Shown one piece after another: positions 7,370 through 15,894 of a stretch of DNA of 28,459 nucleotides; positions within the stretch are counted from its first letter, which is position 1, and every line of letters starts with the position of its first letter. The translations under genes were made by a program, and so were the position numbers. The notes under the pieces were generated by a model. The model saw only the letters and a program-made list of their open reading frames with translations, did not search any database and was not told where the DNA came from. Source of the DNA: Rhizobiales bacterium UBA3584 (GTDB lineage Bacteria; Pseudomonadota; Alphaproteobacteria; Rhizobiales; Devosiaceae); NCBI GenBank assembly GCA_002375765.1, contig DFMV01000003.1, positions 1 to 28,459 on the forward strand, given 5' to 3'.

Positions 7370-8398
7370 TCACTCCGTGCTGGTTTTGGCCCTGCCAGGC
7401 TTCCGGAAATTACTTTTATTACCGGCCCATGTGTCCCACAGCGGCGACGGTCGTGAAAGCCGTTCTTTTACTGCTTCCCACGTCGTCGGTTTGTGTCCGT
7501 CCGACTGCAGCGTCGTTTCGATATAGTCGACATAGTCTTCGCTCATGTCGACGCCGACCACGTTGCGATCGTGCGCCAGCGCAGTGAAAATCGTGGTCCC
7601 CGACCCCACAAATGGATCCAGAACGTGACCGCCAACAGGGCTGCCGACTTCGATGCACCGTCGCGCCAGCTCTGATGGAAAGGCTGCGTTATGGCCAGCC
7701 GATTTGGTCCGCATGCTACGCTCGATGGGGATGTTCCAGACATCTTCTTCAACCAGCTTCGAGCGGTCGAACGAGTAGAACCGGCTCTTCGAGAACATAA
7801 AAATGTGCTCATACTGGCGATATGGCCGATCTCGAGCAGTCGGTTCGACGAAAGCGTTCAGCCGGTTCCAGATGATGTCGCTGCGCAGCGTCCATCCCCG
7901 CTGCTGCATGGCGAACGCCACTTTCCAGGGAACGCCGATCATTGATTTTTTAGGAATATCCCAGCCACTCTTATCTACTGGCCGCATCTTGGTCCGTGCG
8001 AAATTCCGGGATGAACTGCGTGGATCACTGCCGTGGGGCTGGCCGTTGCCGGAATAGTAGGTGTCGCCGATATTAAGGAAGAACACGCCCTCAGGATGTA
8101 GCGTCCGCTTCACCTCGTCGAAGACCTTCATGAGCGCCTCGACATAGGCGTCCACACTCTCTTCGTGCCCAACTTGACCATCGTATCCGTAGTCGCGGAC
8201 CCAATAATACGGTGGTGACGTCACCGCGATGTTGAAGGTTTCGTCGGGCAATTGCTTGAGCATCGATGCAGAGTCGCCCAGCATCACCCCCGCGATTTTG
8301 CTGCCTGCAGTGATCCAGCTAGATCGACCATTTGATGATGGCTCGGCAGCTAAGGGGGCAGCCTGCGTTACTTTCCGCGATCGTGTTTTTGTTGCCAT
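7370..8398 (-). CDS. DNA methyltransferase, beta-class TSPPY type (probably N4-cytosine)
   Basis: A 342-aa SAM-dependent DNA methyltransferase. Catalytic motif IV TSPPYY is at residues 60-65 and precedes the SAM-binding motif I DPFVGSGTT at 261-269, the order of the beta group. The SPPY form favours N4-methylcytosine, though some N6-adenine enzymes share it. Between them, IGDTYYSG and WKVAFAMQQRGWTLRSDIIW are typical of this family. ATG 8398 has GGAG about 10 bases upstream. It is first in the operon, ahead of mcrB and mcrC, as expected for a modification enzyme that must act before the nuclease. A 19-bp palindrome lies about 55 bp upstream. Confidence 0.92.
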   Translation of the reverse strand: MATKTRSRKVTQAAPLAAEPSSNGRSSWITAGSKIAGVMLGDSASMLKQLPDETFNIAVTSPPYYWVRDYGYDGQVGHEESVDAYVEALMKVFDEVKRTLHPEGVFFLNIGDTYYSGNGQPHGSDPRSSSRNFARTKMRPVDKSGWDIPKKSMIGVPWKVAFAMQQRGWTLRSDIIWNRLNAFVEPTARDRPYRQYEHIFMFSKSRFYSFDRSKLVEEDVWNIPIERSMRTKSAGHNAAFPSELARRCIEVGSPVGGHVLDPFVGSGTTIFTALAHDRNVVGVDMSEDYVDYIETTLQSDGHKPTTWEAVKERLSRPSPLWDTWAGNKSNFRKPGRAKTSTE

Positions 8399-8452
8399 TG
8401 TTGCGGTGCTCCATCCTGTCGTTCAGCCGGTCGACGGTAACGCAGAATCAAA

Positions 8453-8471
8453 AGAAAAACGACGTTTTTCT
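8453..8471. promoter_or_regulatory. 19-bp palindrome upstream of the restriction operon
   Basis: AGAAAAACG and CGTTTTTCT are perfect inverted arms around a single central base, about 55 bp upstream of the methylase ATG. Its symmetry and position suggest an operator controlling the restriction-modification operon. No dedicated controller (C) protein is encoded nearby, so the methylase itself or the small HTH-like protein at 1634-1969 are possible binders. This is inference; the palindrome itself is directly visible. Confidence 0.6.
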
Positions 8472-8598
8472 CGGTAGCACGCAATTGGTAAAGGGTGAAC
8501 TTACAGTGAACGAATTTGGCCTGGGGCTTGATGGCCGAAAGCCACCCGGAAGCGCTCTTGATTACGGATCAAAGAAAAAATACAGCAAAATCAATACA

Positions 8599-8757
8599 CT
8601 ATTTGTGGTTAGAAAAACTACATGCTGCAGAGAAGCCGTGGCTGGCGCAGAGCTTGGCGACCTGCACATCGGTCGGACGCATGTAGACCGCATCTGGCCA
8701 CGTGCGGGCATACCCAGGTGACATTGCGGGTTTGAGAGAAATGATGTTCTTGCGCAT
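8599..8757 (-). CDS. Small hypothetical ORF coupled to decayed frame
   Basis: A 52-aa ORF starting at ATG 8757, whose first base is the last base of the upstream TGA, and ending at TAG 8599-8601. The stretch DAVYMRPTDVQVAKLCASHG looks protein-like, but no family is recognised. There is no ribosome binding site independent of the decayed upstream frame, so it may be silent. Its main interest is the TGATG junction, which suggests that the pair was once a small operon. Confidence 0.3.
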   Translation of the reverse strand: MRKNIISLKPAMSPGYARTWPDAVYMRPTDVQVAKLCASHGFSAACSFSNHK

Positions 8758-9149
8758 CAATCCGCTCCTGCGCTTGATCTGGAAGTGGATTTCCGCCGTG
8801 CTGGAGGCAGCTTCGGCGCGTCTTTTGAGGTCCGGGCTTCCAAGCGCAAAACCGTGTCGCGGACGTCAGATGTGGTGCCGATTACGGTTCTGACGTCGTC
8901 GGACAAGGACTGCATCGACGCATTGATCTGCGCTTCAAACCGCTGGAAATCGCCGTGCCGGACGAAGTTGGCAAACGACCGTTATGGGGGCGCCTTGCCG
9001 CCGAAGTGCGGCGGCACTTGAACGACCACTTCCTAGCCGGCCACAAGCCCATCAGGCCGGAAGCTACCCTCCAAAGCGAAGTTAGCTTGATAGTACACAT
9101 CGGTTAGCGACCGATCTGCTTCACGACGCAGCCGCCAAGTGGTAGCCAT
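8757..9149 (-). pseudogene. Decayed reading frame with two in-frame stops
   Basis: Read on the reverse strand from ATG 9149, which has AGGGAG about 12 bases upstream, one frame runs 130 codons to TGA at 8757-8759. It is interrupted by TAG at codon 39 and TAA at codon 56. Protein-like character continues across both stops (TDVYYQANFALEGSFRPDG before, FANFVRHGDFQRFEAQINAS after, then a coiled-coil-like segment ending in LRLEARTSKD). I do not recognise the family. The terminal TGA overlaps the ATG of a following small ORF (TGATG), a typical gene junction, which supports a formerly functional gene. Confidence 0.4.
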
Positions 9150-9263
9150 GCCACTGATGCTCCCTGCTATCCCTTCTTTGCTGTGTTGAGGCCGCAATCG
9201 CTCATATCCATCAGATTAATGGCGGCTACGGAAAAAGAGCGATCCTCCTTCATGCCCATCTAG

Positions 9264-10706
9264 CTAGAGCGGCACACGACCGCGCTTGATGGCATTTGCA
9301 ACGTTCGTTGGATCCAGAATTTTCGAAATTTTCTCGGAGCTCATCCACTTGTTTGCCAGCACAATCTCTGCTGCGCTCTGGCCGCTCTCGCGTGTCTTCC
9401 GCGCGACGTAGGAGGCGCGGTCGTAACCGAGGTGGGGATTGAGTGCTGCCAAGGTGCAGAGGCTGCGATCGAGAATGGATCTGCAATGCTCCCGGTTTAC
9501 GGAAATCTGGGCAACGCAGCGCGAGCCGAGCATATTCGTCGCCTTGCCGAGCATGTCGATTGATTGCAGGGTGTTGAGCACGATCACCGGCTCCATCGCG
9601 TTGAGTTGCAATTGTCCGGCTTCTGCCGCAAGCGTCACAGCCAGATCGTTTCCGATCACCTGATACGCGACCTGATTGACCGCTTCGGGGATAACCGGAT
9701 TGACTTTGCCTGGCATGATCGATGAACCGGGCTGTACTGGAGGGAGATTAATCTCGCCCAGGCCGGCGGTGGGGCCGCTGCTCAATAGCCGCAGATCGTT
9801 GCATATTTTCGAGAGCTTGACCGCGTAACGCTTGAGGGCAGCGGAGAATGATACGAAATCACCCATGTCGGTGGTCGCTTCTATGCGATCGGCTGCCAAG
9901 CGGAACTCGACGCCGCTGATCGCGGTGAGCTCGCGAGCCGCTTCGGGCCCGAACCTGGGATCGCTGTTGATGCCCGTGCCGATCGCCGTGCCGCCCAGAT
10001 TGACCTCGCAAAGTGCGCGCGAGGCGTCCTCCATGCTGGCAATGTCCTTGAGGATGGCGCCCTGGAAGGCGGCAAATTCCTGCCCCATGGTCATGGGCAC
10101 GGCGTCCTGAAGCTGGGTCCGCCCAACCTTGAGGACGTCCTGAAATTCAATCGATTTCCGTCCGAACTCATCACTCAATAGCGTCATTTCGGCGATGAGT
10201 TTCCGACGGTCGATCAGTATGGCCAGCCGGATGGCGGTGGGATAGGCATCGTTGGTCGATTGCGAGAGATTGACGTGATTGTTGGGGTGAACGACCTCGT
10301 AATGACCGCGAGGCATGCCGAGGATTTCAAGGGCCCGGTTCGCAATTACCTCGTTGGCGTTCATGTTCGTTGATGTGCCCGCGCCGCCCTGGATCATGTC
10401 GACGATGAACTGGTCGTGGAGCCTGCCGGCGACGATATCGTCACAGGCTTCTTCGATGGCGACAGCCACTGGGGGCTCGAGTTGGCCTAGGGTCGCGTTG
10501 GCGCGGGCAGCCGCCTTCTTGACCATGGCCATCGCGCGGATCAGGGACGGAAAATGTTCGAGCCGCAGGGGCGTCAACGCGAAATTCTCTTTCGCCCGCA
10601 ATGTCTGAATCCCATAGTACGCTTCGGCCGGAACGCGGCGGTCGCCGAGCAGGTCGGTTTCCACGCGCCACGCGCGGTCTTCGACCTGTGTGGGAGAAAT
10701 ATTCAC
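9264..10706 (-). CDS. aspA: Aspartate ammonia-lyase (aspartase)
   Basis: A 480-aa member of the fumarase/aspartase superfamily, predicted to convert L-aspartate to fumarate and ammonia in the cytoplasm. Substrate-binding regions are intact: GGAGTSTNMNANEV near 86-99, SQSTND near 128, GRTQLQDAVP near 195, and the superfamily signature GSSIMPGKVNP, which holds the catalytic serine loop. RTQLQD, rather than the fumarase form RTHLQD, agrees with E. coli aspartase. It starts at GTG 10706, overlapping the upstream hydrolase stop by 4 bp (GTGA), and is the last gene of the leftward operon. It probably feeds the carbon skeleton into the TCA cycle. No clear terminator is seen after it. Confidence 0.93.
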   Translation of the reverse strand: MNISPTQVEDRAWRVETDLLGDRRVPAEAYYGIQTLRAKENFALTPLRLEHFPSLIRAMAMVKKAAARANATLGQLEPPVAVAIEEACDDIVAGRLHDQFIVDMIQGGAGTSTNMNANEVIANRALEILGMPRGHYEVVHPNNHVNLSQSTNDAYPTAIRLAILIDRRKLIAEMTLLSDEFGRKSIEFQDVLKVGRTQLQDAVPMTMGQEFAAFQGAILKDIASMEDASRALCEVNLGGTAIGTGINSDPRFGPEAARELTAISGVEFRLAADRIEATTDMGDFVSFSAALKRYAVKLSKICNDLRLLSSGPTAGLGEINLPPVQPGSSIMPGKVNPVIPEAVNQVAYQVIGNDLAVTLAAEAGQLQLNAMEPVIVLNTLQSIDMLGKATNMLGSRCVAQISVNREHCRSILDRSLCTLAALNPHLGYDRASYVARKTRESGQSAAEIVLANKWMSSEKISKILDPTNVANAIKRGRVPL

Positions 10707-11965
10707 GGCCTGCTCTCCTCGATGGGCGTGTCATGGGCCAGTTCCGCGACCACCCCCAGCAGCACGTTGGCGCCCTTTTTGATATCGTCATAGTCGGTCC
10801 ACTCGTCGGGCGAATGACTGATTCCCGATCGGCTGGGCACGAAGATCATGCCCGCGTCCGCGATGCGGCCCATCATGGCGGTGTCGTGCAAAGCCCCGCT
10901 ATGCATCCTGCGATGGGGGATATCCAGCGCGCGGGCTATGGCGGCGATACGGTCGGCGATATTTCCCGCCAGCGCCTGGGGCGCGGATTTGGCAGTAAGT
11001 TCGATTCCGCACCCGACGCCCCGGCGGGCGGCTATGGCTTGGATCCGCTCGCGAATGGCAGTCGCAGCGGCAACGATATTGGTTTCGTGAGCGTCGCGGA
11101 TATCGATGCTGAATTCGACCTGACCCGGAATGACGTTGGCGGCGTTCGGCGCGCACTCGATACGGCCCACGGTCGCCACTGTATGCGGAGACTGTGCCGC
11201 TTGTGCCGCCGCTTCGACTCCAGAGATCATTTCGGCGGCGGCACAGAGCGCGTCTCGCCTCAATCCCATGGGCGTGGTTCCGGCGTGATTGGCCCGTCCG
11301 GTCAGCGTGACGCGGTAGTTTTCGCTACCCGCAATCCGATCAACGACCCCGACCGCTAATTGCTCGGTTTCGAGCACCGCGCCCTGTTCGATATGAAGCT
11401 CCAGCATGGCCTGAACGTCTGTGGGCTTGATCCGGTCTCGTGCGATCCAGACAGGATCGAGTCCGAAAGTCCTTGCCGCGTCGATGAAGCTCTTGCCGTC
11501 ATCGGTCCTGAGCGCGGCGAGCTCTTCCGCGGTCAATTGCCCTGTCGCCGCCTTGCTGCCCAGCAGAGGACAGCGGAACGATATTCCCTCCTCCTCGACA
11601 AAGCTGATCAGTTCGATCGGGCGGGCGGGCGTGAAGCCGGATTCGACCAGTACGGAGAGGACTTCGAGGCCACAGACTACACCGAGGACGCCATCGAAGT
11701 CCCCGCCATTGACCACCGTGTCGAGATGGGAACCGATTACGACCGCCGATGCGGTTTCATCGAACCCCGGCAGCCGCATTCTGAGGTTGCCGACGGCATC
11801 GATCCTGACCGAAAGCCCGAGAGCCTGCCCCTTGTCGCGCATATAGTCATAAGCCTCCTTGAACTGGGGCGAATAGCTCGTCCGGGTCGAGCCCTCGCCC
11901 GGCGTCGCGGTGAAGCGGGCGATCGCTTCGATATGGGTTCGAATTCGATCGATATTGACCTGCAA
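10703..11965 (-). CDS. Zn-dependent amidase, N-carbamoyl-L-amino-acid hydrolase family
   Basis: A 420-aa member of the M20-like AllC/HyuC/beta-ureidopropionase family, which cleaves N-carbamoyl (ureido) groups from amino acids or allantoate. Metal ligands are visible: H80 and D82 in GSHLDT, D91 in GGDFDG, E125/E126 in FVEEEG, H191 in ELHIEQG and H384 in SHSPDEWT. The dimerisation-domain motif GRANHAGTTPM is at 223-233. The start is TTG 11965 with GGAG about 10 bases before it. It lies between the DUF6963-like gene and aspA. Since aspartase acts on its likely product, N-carbamoyl-aspartate or -asparagine type substrates are plausible, but family members cannot be assigned a substrate by motif alone. 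Confidence 0.9.
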   Translation of the reverse strand: MQVNIDRIRTHIEAIARFTATPGEGSTRTSYSPQFKEAYDYMRDKGQALGLSVRIDAVGNLRMRLPGFDETASAVVIGSHLDTVVNGGDFDGVLGVVCGLEVLSVLVESGFTPARPIELISFVEEEGISFRCPLLGSKAATGQLTAEELAALRTDDGKSFIDAARTFGLDPVWIARDRIKPTDVQAMLELHIEQGAVLETEQLAVGVVDRIAGSENYRVTLTGRANHAGTTPMGLRRDALCAAAEMISGVEAAAQAAQSPHTVATVGRIECAPNAANVIPGQVEFSIDIRDAHETNIVAAATAIRERIQAIAARRGVGCGIELTAKSAPQALAGNIADRIAAIARALDIPHRRMHSGALHDTAMMGRIADAGMIFVPSRSGISHSPDEWTDYDDIKKGANVLLGVVAELAHDTPIEESRP

Positions 11966-11996
11966 TTGTGTCTCCAGTCTTTAGTCGACGGGTGCA

Positions 11997-12950
11997 TCAG
12001 TTCTCTGCGGCCCGATAGGGTATCCAGCAAGCGTCCTGCCCGTTCAGGCTGACGATCCTGCCCTCATCCACCACGCCATTGGGTTCGATGATCGTATAGG
12101 CTACGATCCGGCCATCCCGCACGATCTGTGTGTCGAGGTAGACGGGCGCGCAGTTATGCCGACCCGAGAGGATCAGGGGATCGGTCACTTCCAAGAGGCT
12201 GGCGGTCCAGTCATCGTCCACCAGCACCCGATTGATCGGGCCTTCGACGAGGGGCGTTCCGGCCCGGACGAGAATTTTTCCCGCACCTCGAATGCGCGGC
12301 ACCATGGTGGCCATGGCGATCTCCGCCGCAAGAGCGGCGATGGATGCCGAAGGAACGATAGCGTTGTGCAGAACCTCGACGACGGCTCCGGTCCCGGCGT
12401 CCTCCCGGCGCGCGTGGCCGATATCCGGGCGCGCTGCGACGCGGGGCGTGTTGGAGGCGTGGACTATGCCCCTGAAATCGGCCGCGATGATCCCGGCATC
12501 GGCCTGCGGGTTGGCCGCAATGACCTTTTCGACCGCCTGCTGCGCCGACAGCCCCGCGCGCATGGCTTCGAGAATTTCGAGATTGAGCGGCAGGCCAGCA
12601 GCTCCGATCGCGTTGGAGAACCGATGCCCTGTCACAAGGCCCACGCCCTCGGCGGCCGCCACATACTGACTCAGCGGATCGGGGCGGTCCGGCCCGCTCG
12701 ACATGATCGCCGCGAATCGGGCCCCGGCGAAATCGTCCGGCGGCACGACTCCGGTGGTCTCCCCGTCGACGAAGAGCGTCCTGGTCCCGCCACGCTGGGT
12801 TTGGGCGCGGAGGACGCCGCCCGTGCTGTCGAGTACCGCAAAGACGGCATAGCCGCCGATCGAGCCGGTCGCTATCTTTTCGACTGCCGCAAGCGCCTCG
12901 ACGACTGCCAGGCCCGCGTTCGGTCCAACCGCCAAAATACCGATCGTCAT
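11997..12950 (-). CDS. Uncharacterised protein, probably Ntn-hydrolase-like (DUF6963-type)
   Basis: A 317-aa protein. It begins MTIGILAVGPNAG, followed by GSIGGYAVFAVLD. The layout (Thr right after the initiator Met, small-residue-rich beta strands) resembles N-terminal-nucleophile hydrolases such as DUF1028. I believe similar proteins are annotated DUF6963, but I am not certain of the number. Thr2 as nucleophile is inference. ATG 12950 is chosen because GGGGA lies 6-10 bases before it; ATG 12962 would start right after the upstream stop. It sits inside the operon between the transporter ATPase and the carbamoylase-like hydrolase, so an amide-cleaving or accessory role in the same catabolic route is likely. 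Confidence 0.7.
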   Translation of the reverse strand: MTIGILAVGPNAGLAVVEALAAVEKIATGSIGGYAVFAVLDSTGGVLRAQTQRGGTRTLFVDGETTGVVPPDDFAGARFAAIMSSGPDRPDPLSQYVAAAEGVGLVTGHRFSNAIGAAGLPLNLEILEAMRAGLSAQQAVEKVIAANPQADAGIIAADFRGIVHASNTPRVAARPDIGHARREDAGTGAVVEVLHNAIVPSASIAALAAEIAMATMVPRIRGAGKILVRAGTPLVEGPINRVLVDDDWTASLLEVTDPLILSGRHNCAPVYLDTQIVRDGRIVAYTIIEPNGVVDEGRIVSLNGQDACWIPYRAAEN

Positions 12951-12963
12951 GTCGTTCCCCATT

Positions 12964-13941
12964 TCAACGCAGGTGACAGGCCGCCCAGTGCGCGGGCCGA
13001 ACTTCGCGCAGGGCCGGGGATTCGACACGGCACCGCTCGACGGCAATGGGGCAGCGCGTATGGAAATGGCATCCTTTGGGCGGATTGATCGGGCTGGGGA
13101 TTTCGCCATGCAGGATCGTACGCTTCTTGCGCGCGGCAGCTGGCTTGGGCACTGGCACCGCCGAAAGAAGCGCTTCCGTATAGGGATGTTGCGGAGCCGA
13201 AAAGAGCTTCGGCCGGTCTGTGAGTTCCACGATGCGCCCCAGATACATCACCGCCACGCGGTGGCTGACGTGCTCGACCACGCTCATGTCGTGGGAAATG
13301 AACAGGAACGAGAGGCCCATTTCCTTCTGCAGTCGGATGAGCAGGTTGATGATAGAGGCCTGTATCGAAACGTCGAGCGCCGAGACAGGCTCGTCAGCCA
13401 CGATCACCTGTGGCTTGACGATCAGCGCGGTGGCGATGGAAAGCCGCTGGCGCTGTCCGCCGGAAAATTCGTGCGGAAACCGATCCATCTGATCGGGACG
13501 TAATCCAACGCGCTCAAACACTTCTGCCACGAAACGCTGCTGTTCGCGGCCCGAGGCAATTTTGTGGATCGAGAGCGGTTCGCCCACAATATCCCCCGCC
13601 TTCATCCGAGGATTGAGCGAGGAGAAAGGATCCTGGAAGACGATCTGCAACTGCTTGCGGAAAGGTCGCATCTTTCGGCGCGACAGCCCGGTGATGTTCT
13701 GGCCGAGCAATTCGATCGTGCCATCCGTCGGCTCGTGCAGCTTGAGAATCGTCCTGCCGACGGTCGATTTCCCGCAACCGCTTTCCCCAACGAGCGCCAG
13801 GGTCTCGCCGCGATCGATGTCGAAGGAAACGCCGTCGACCGCGTTTACGTGTCCGGTCACGCGTTGCAGCATGCCCCCATGCAGCGGGAAACGCTTGGTA
13901 AGATTTCGCACCCGAAGCAGGGGTTGGGACAGATCATTCAT
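12964..13941 (-). CDS. dppF: Peptide-type ABC transporter ATP-binding protein (DppF/OppF)
   Basis: A 325-aa ABC ATPase, one of the two nucleotide-binding subunits of an oligopeptide/dipeptide-type importer on the cytoplasmic face. Walker A GESGCGKST is at 52-60, the Q-loop in VFQDPFSSLNP near 101-111, signature FSGGQRQRL at 159-167, Walker B VIVADEP at 179-185 and the H-loop histidine at 217. The C-terminal oligo_HPY extension with HPYTEALLSAVP and CHFHTRCP is present. It overlaps the preceding dppD-like gene by 8 bp. Confidence 0.94.
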   Translation of the reverse strand: MNDLSQPLLRVRNLTKRFPLHGGMLQRVTGHVNAVDGVSFDIDRGETLALVGESGCGKSTVGRTILKLHEPTDGTIELLGQNITGLSRRKMRPFRKQLQIVFQDPFSSLNPRMKAGDIVGEPLSIHKIASGREQQRFVAEVFERVGLRPDQMDRFPHEFSGGQRQRLSIATALIVKPQVIVADEPVSALDVSIQASIINLLIRLQKEMGLSFLFISHDMSVVEHVSHRVAVMYLGRIVELTDRPKLFSAPQHPYTEALLSAVPVPKPAAARKKRTILHGEIPSPINPPKGCHFHTRCPIAVERCRVESPALREVRPAHWAACHLR

Positions 13942-14968
13942 GGCTTGCCTCCTCCGCCACCCGATCGGATTCCCAGCAGGCCGCCCAATGCCTCGAGGCC
14001 TTCTCCTCCAATGGAGGCGGTTCGGTGTGGCATCGGGGCGTGGCGTAGCCGCATCGCGGCGCGAAAGGGCAGCCGGGCGGCAGTGACCACAGGGGTGGCA
14101 CGACGCCGGGAATCTCGTTGAGGTCCTGGCTTCCCACCGTGGCGGCCTCGCCCAGCTTGGGCAGCGCCCCTAGCAGCCCCTTGGTATAGGGATGGCGCGG
14201 GCGGGCAAAAATCTCTTCAACGTCGCCCTCTTCGGCCTTTCGGCCCGCATAGAGGATAACCACCCGGTCAGCCATTTCGGCCACGACGCCCATATCGTGG
14301 GTGATGAGCACGATGGTCATGTTGAACTGGTCCTGCAGGCCGCGCAGGATATCAAGGATCTGGGCCTGGATCGTCACGTCGAGTGCAGTGGTGGGCTCGT
14401 CCGCGATGAGCAGCACGGGATCGCACGAAAGCGCCATGGCGATCATCACCCGTTGCAACATTCCACCCGAAAGCTGATGCGGATACTCGTTGAGCCGTTG
14501 CTCCGGCGCTGGAATGTGAACCCGCCTGAGCATGTCGAGCGCACGCGTCCGCGCCTCCTGCACCGTAATCTTGCGGTGCTCGACAAGGGCCTCAGTCATC
14601 TGCCTGCCGATCGAAAGTACGGGGTTGAGTGAGGTCATCGGTTCCTGAAAGATCATCGAGATTTTGTTGCCACGCACCTTCTGCATGTCCTTTTCGCTAA
14701 GGCGCAACAGATCCTTGCCCTCGAAAACGACGCGGCCCGCCGCCACGCGACCCGGTGAGGGCACCAGTCCCATGATCGAAAGGGAGGATATGCTTTTCCC
14801 CGATCCCGATTCGCCCACGATCGCCAGGGTCTCGCCCGGATAAACGTCGTAGGACAGCTCGTTCACTGCCCGTATTGCTCCTGACCGGAAGGCAAATTCC
14901 GTGCTCAGGCCCTGAACGCTGAGCACCGGGGCATTCGCTGCATCGGCGCTTTGAGTGATGATGTTCAT
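13934..14968 (-). CDS. dppD: Peptide-type ABC transporter ATP-binding protein (DppD/OppD)
   Basis: A 344-aa ABC ATPase pairing with the DppF-like subunit. From ATG 14968, Walker A GESGSGKS is at 52-59, the Q-loop in [11 protein letters not shown] near 107-117, signature LSGGMLQR at 166-173, Walker B VLLIADEP at 185-192, and the H-loop histidine at 224. The oligo_HPY tail contains [12 protein letters not shown] and [14 protein letters not shown] two codons earlier (14974) is possible, but ATG 14968 has AAGGA about 13 bases upstream and is preferred. It lies 6 bp after the dppC stop. Confidence 0.93.
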   Translation of the reverse strand: MNIITQSADAANAPVLSVQGLSTEFAFRSGAIRAVNELSYDVYPGETLAIVGESGSGKSISSLSIMGLVPSPGRVAAGRVVFEGKDLLRLSEKDMQKVRGNKISMIFQEPMTSLNPVLSIGRQMTEALVEHRKITVQEARTRALDMLRRVHIPAPEQRLNEYPHQLSGGMLQRVMIAMALSCDPVLLIADEPTTALDVTIQAQILDILRGLQDQFNMTIVLITHDMGVVAEMADRVVILYAGRKAEEGDVEEIFARPRHPYTKGLLGALPKLGEAATVGSQDLNEIPGVVPPLWSLPPGCPFAPRCGYATPRCHTEPPPLEEKASRHWAACWESDRVAEEASHE

Positions 14969-14974
14969 TTCCAA

Positions 14975-15883
14975 TCAGTCCTTGCGCTGGCGCGGATCGA
15001 GCGCTTCGCGAATGCCGTCGCCCAAAAGGTTGAATGCGAGAACCGTGACCATGATCGCGAGGCCCGGGTAGAGCATGATCCAGGGCGCGGTGCTGAAATA
15101 GTCGCGGCCGGCTGAGAGGACCGCGCCCCATTCGGGCGAGGGTGGCTGTGCGCCCAGCCCCAGGAAGCTCAATGCGGCGGCGGCGAGCACGGCAGTCGAG
15201 ACGCCGAGCGTCGCGACGACGATCAAAGGGGGGATCACGTTGGGCAGGAGATGCCGGAACAACAGCCGCACATGCCCGGCCCCCTGCGCCGTGGCCGCCT
15301 CGATATAGGGCCTGTTGCATTCGACCAAGGTGACGCTGTAAGCGACGCGCGCGTAAAAGGGTATGGCCGCGATCCCCACCGCGATCATGGCGTTGGTAAG
15401 GCTCGGCCCCAACACGGCCACGGCCGCGAGGGCGATGAGCGTCTCGGTGAAGGAGAACAGAACGTCGACCCCGCGCATGAAGATACGTTCGGTCCAGCCG
15501 CCCGCATATCCGCTCACCAGTCCGATCAACAACCCGGCCGTAAGGGAGATGCCGACTGCGATAACGCCCACCTGTATAGTAAGGCGCGTGCCATAAATAA
15601 TGCGGCTGAGCATGTCGCGCCCGAATTCGTCGGTGCCGAACGGGTGGCTGGGTGAGGGAGGCGACAACATCATGCCGGCGCCCATCTGATCGGGTGGGAA
15701 CGGAGCAAGAAGCGGCGCGAAGATCGCGATGAGCACCAAAAGCACGACGAGCACGAAGCCGATCGCCGCCCCGCGGTTGGCGAATACCGCGCGTGCGAAG
15801 CGTTTTGCCGGACTACGTCGGACCGGTGCGCCGGCGCTTGCCGGACCGGGGGCGGTGGGGAGGGTCGTGTCTATATTGTCCAT
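14975..15883 (-). CDS. dppC: Peptide-type ABC transporter permease (DppC/OppC)
   Basis: A 302-aa inner-membrane permease. A cytoplasmic N-terminal tail rich in Pro and Ala is followed by a first hydrophobic helix (GFVLVVLLVLIAIFAPLLA). Then comes the periplasmic DppC hallmark HPFGTDEFGRDMLSRIIYG and further membrane helices. The EAA-type coupling loop AQGAGHVRLLFRHLLPN contacts the ATPases. ATG 15883 is chosen over upstream in-frame codons because GGAGGG lies just before it and the upstream sequence is the dppB coding region. The gap to dppB is 11 bp. Confidence 0.93.
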   Translation of the reverse strand: MDNIDTTLPTAPGPASAGAPVRRSPAKRFARAVFANRGAAIGFVLVVLLVLIAIFAPLLAPFPPDQMGAGMMLSPPSPSHPFGTDEFGRDMLSRIIYGTRLTIQVGVIAVGISLTAGLLIGLVSGYAGGWTERIFMRGVDVLFSFTETLIALAAVAVLGPSLTNAMIAVGIAAIPFYARVAYSVTLVECNRPYIEAATAQGAGHVRLLFRHLLPNVIPPLIVVATLGVSTAVLAAAALSFLGLGAQPPSPEWGAVLSAGRDYFSTAPWIMLYPGLAIMVTVLAFNLLGDGIREALDPRQRKD

Positions 15884-15894
15884 GTCGGCCCTCC

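Larger units (their letters stand above)
8399..9263. other. Gene-poor gap between restriction operon and aspA
   Basis: About 860 bp with no intact gene of recognisable family. It contains the 19-bp palindrome near the methylase, a 52-codon ORF, and a decayed frame on the reverse strand (both listed separately). The part from 9150 to 9263, just beyond the aspA stop, shows no clear terminator. This is the probable outer boundary of the accessory block that begins after tRNA-Phe, but no direct repeat of the tRNA end is visible here. Confidence 0.5.

Noticed and set aside
1238..9263. tRNA-Phe integration with a flanking attachment-site repeat
   Set aside because: I looked for a second copy of the tRNA 3' end downstream. 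Only short chance matches turned up, such as TTCGATTCCGC inside the carbamoylase-like gene near 11000. No integrase gene is present, so an att pair cannot be claimed.
9264..10706. Assignment as fumarase or as a specialised lyase (for example EDDS lyase)
   Set aside because: The RTQLQD variant, length and signature follow true aspartase, and asparaginase in the locus supports aspartate as substrate.
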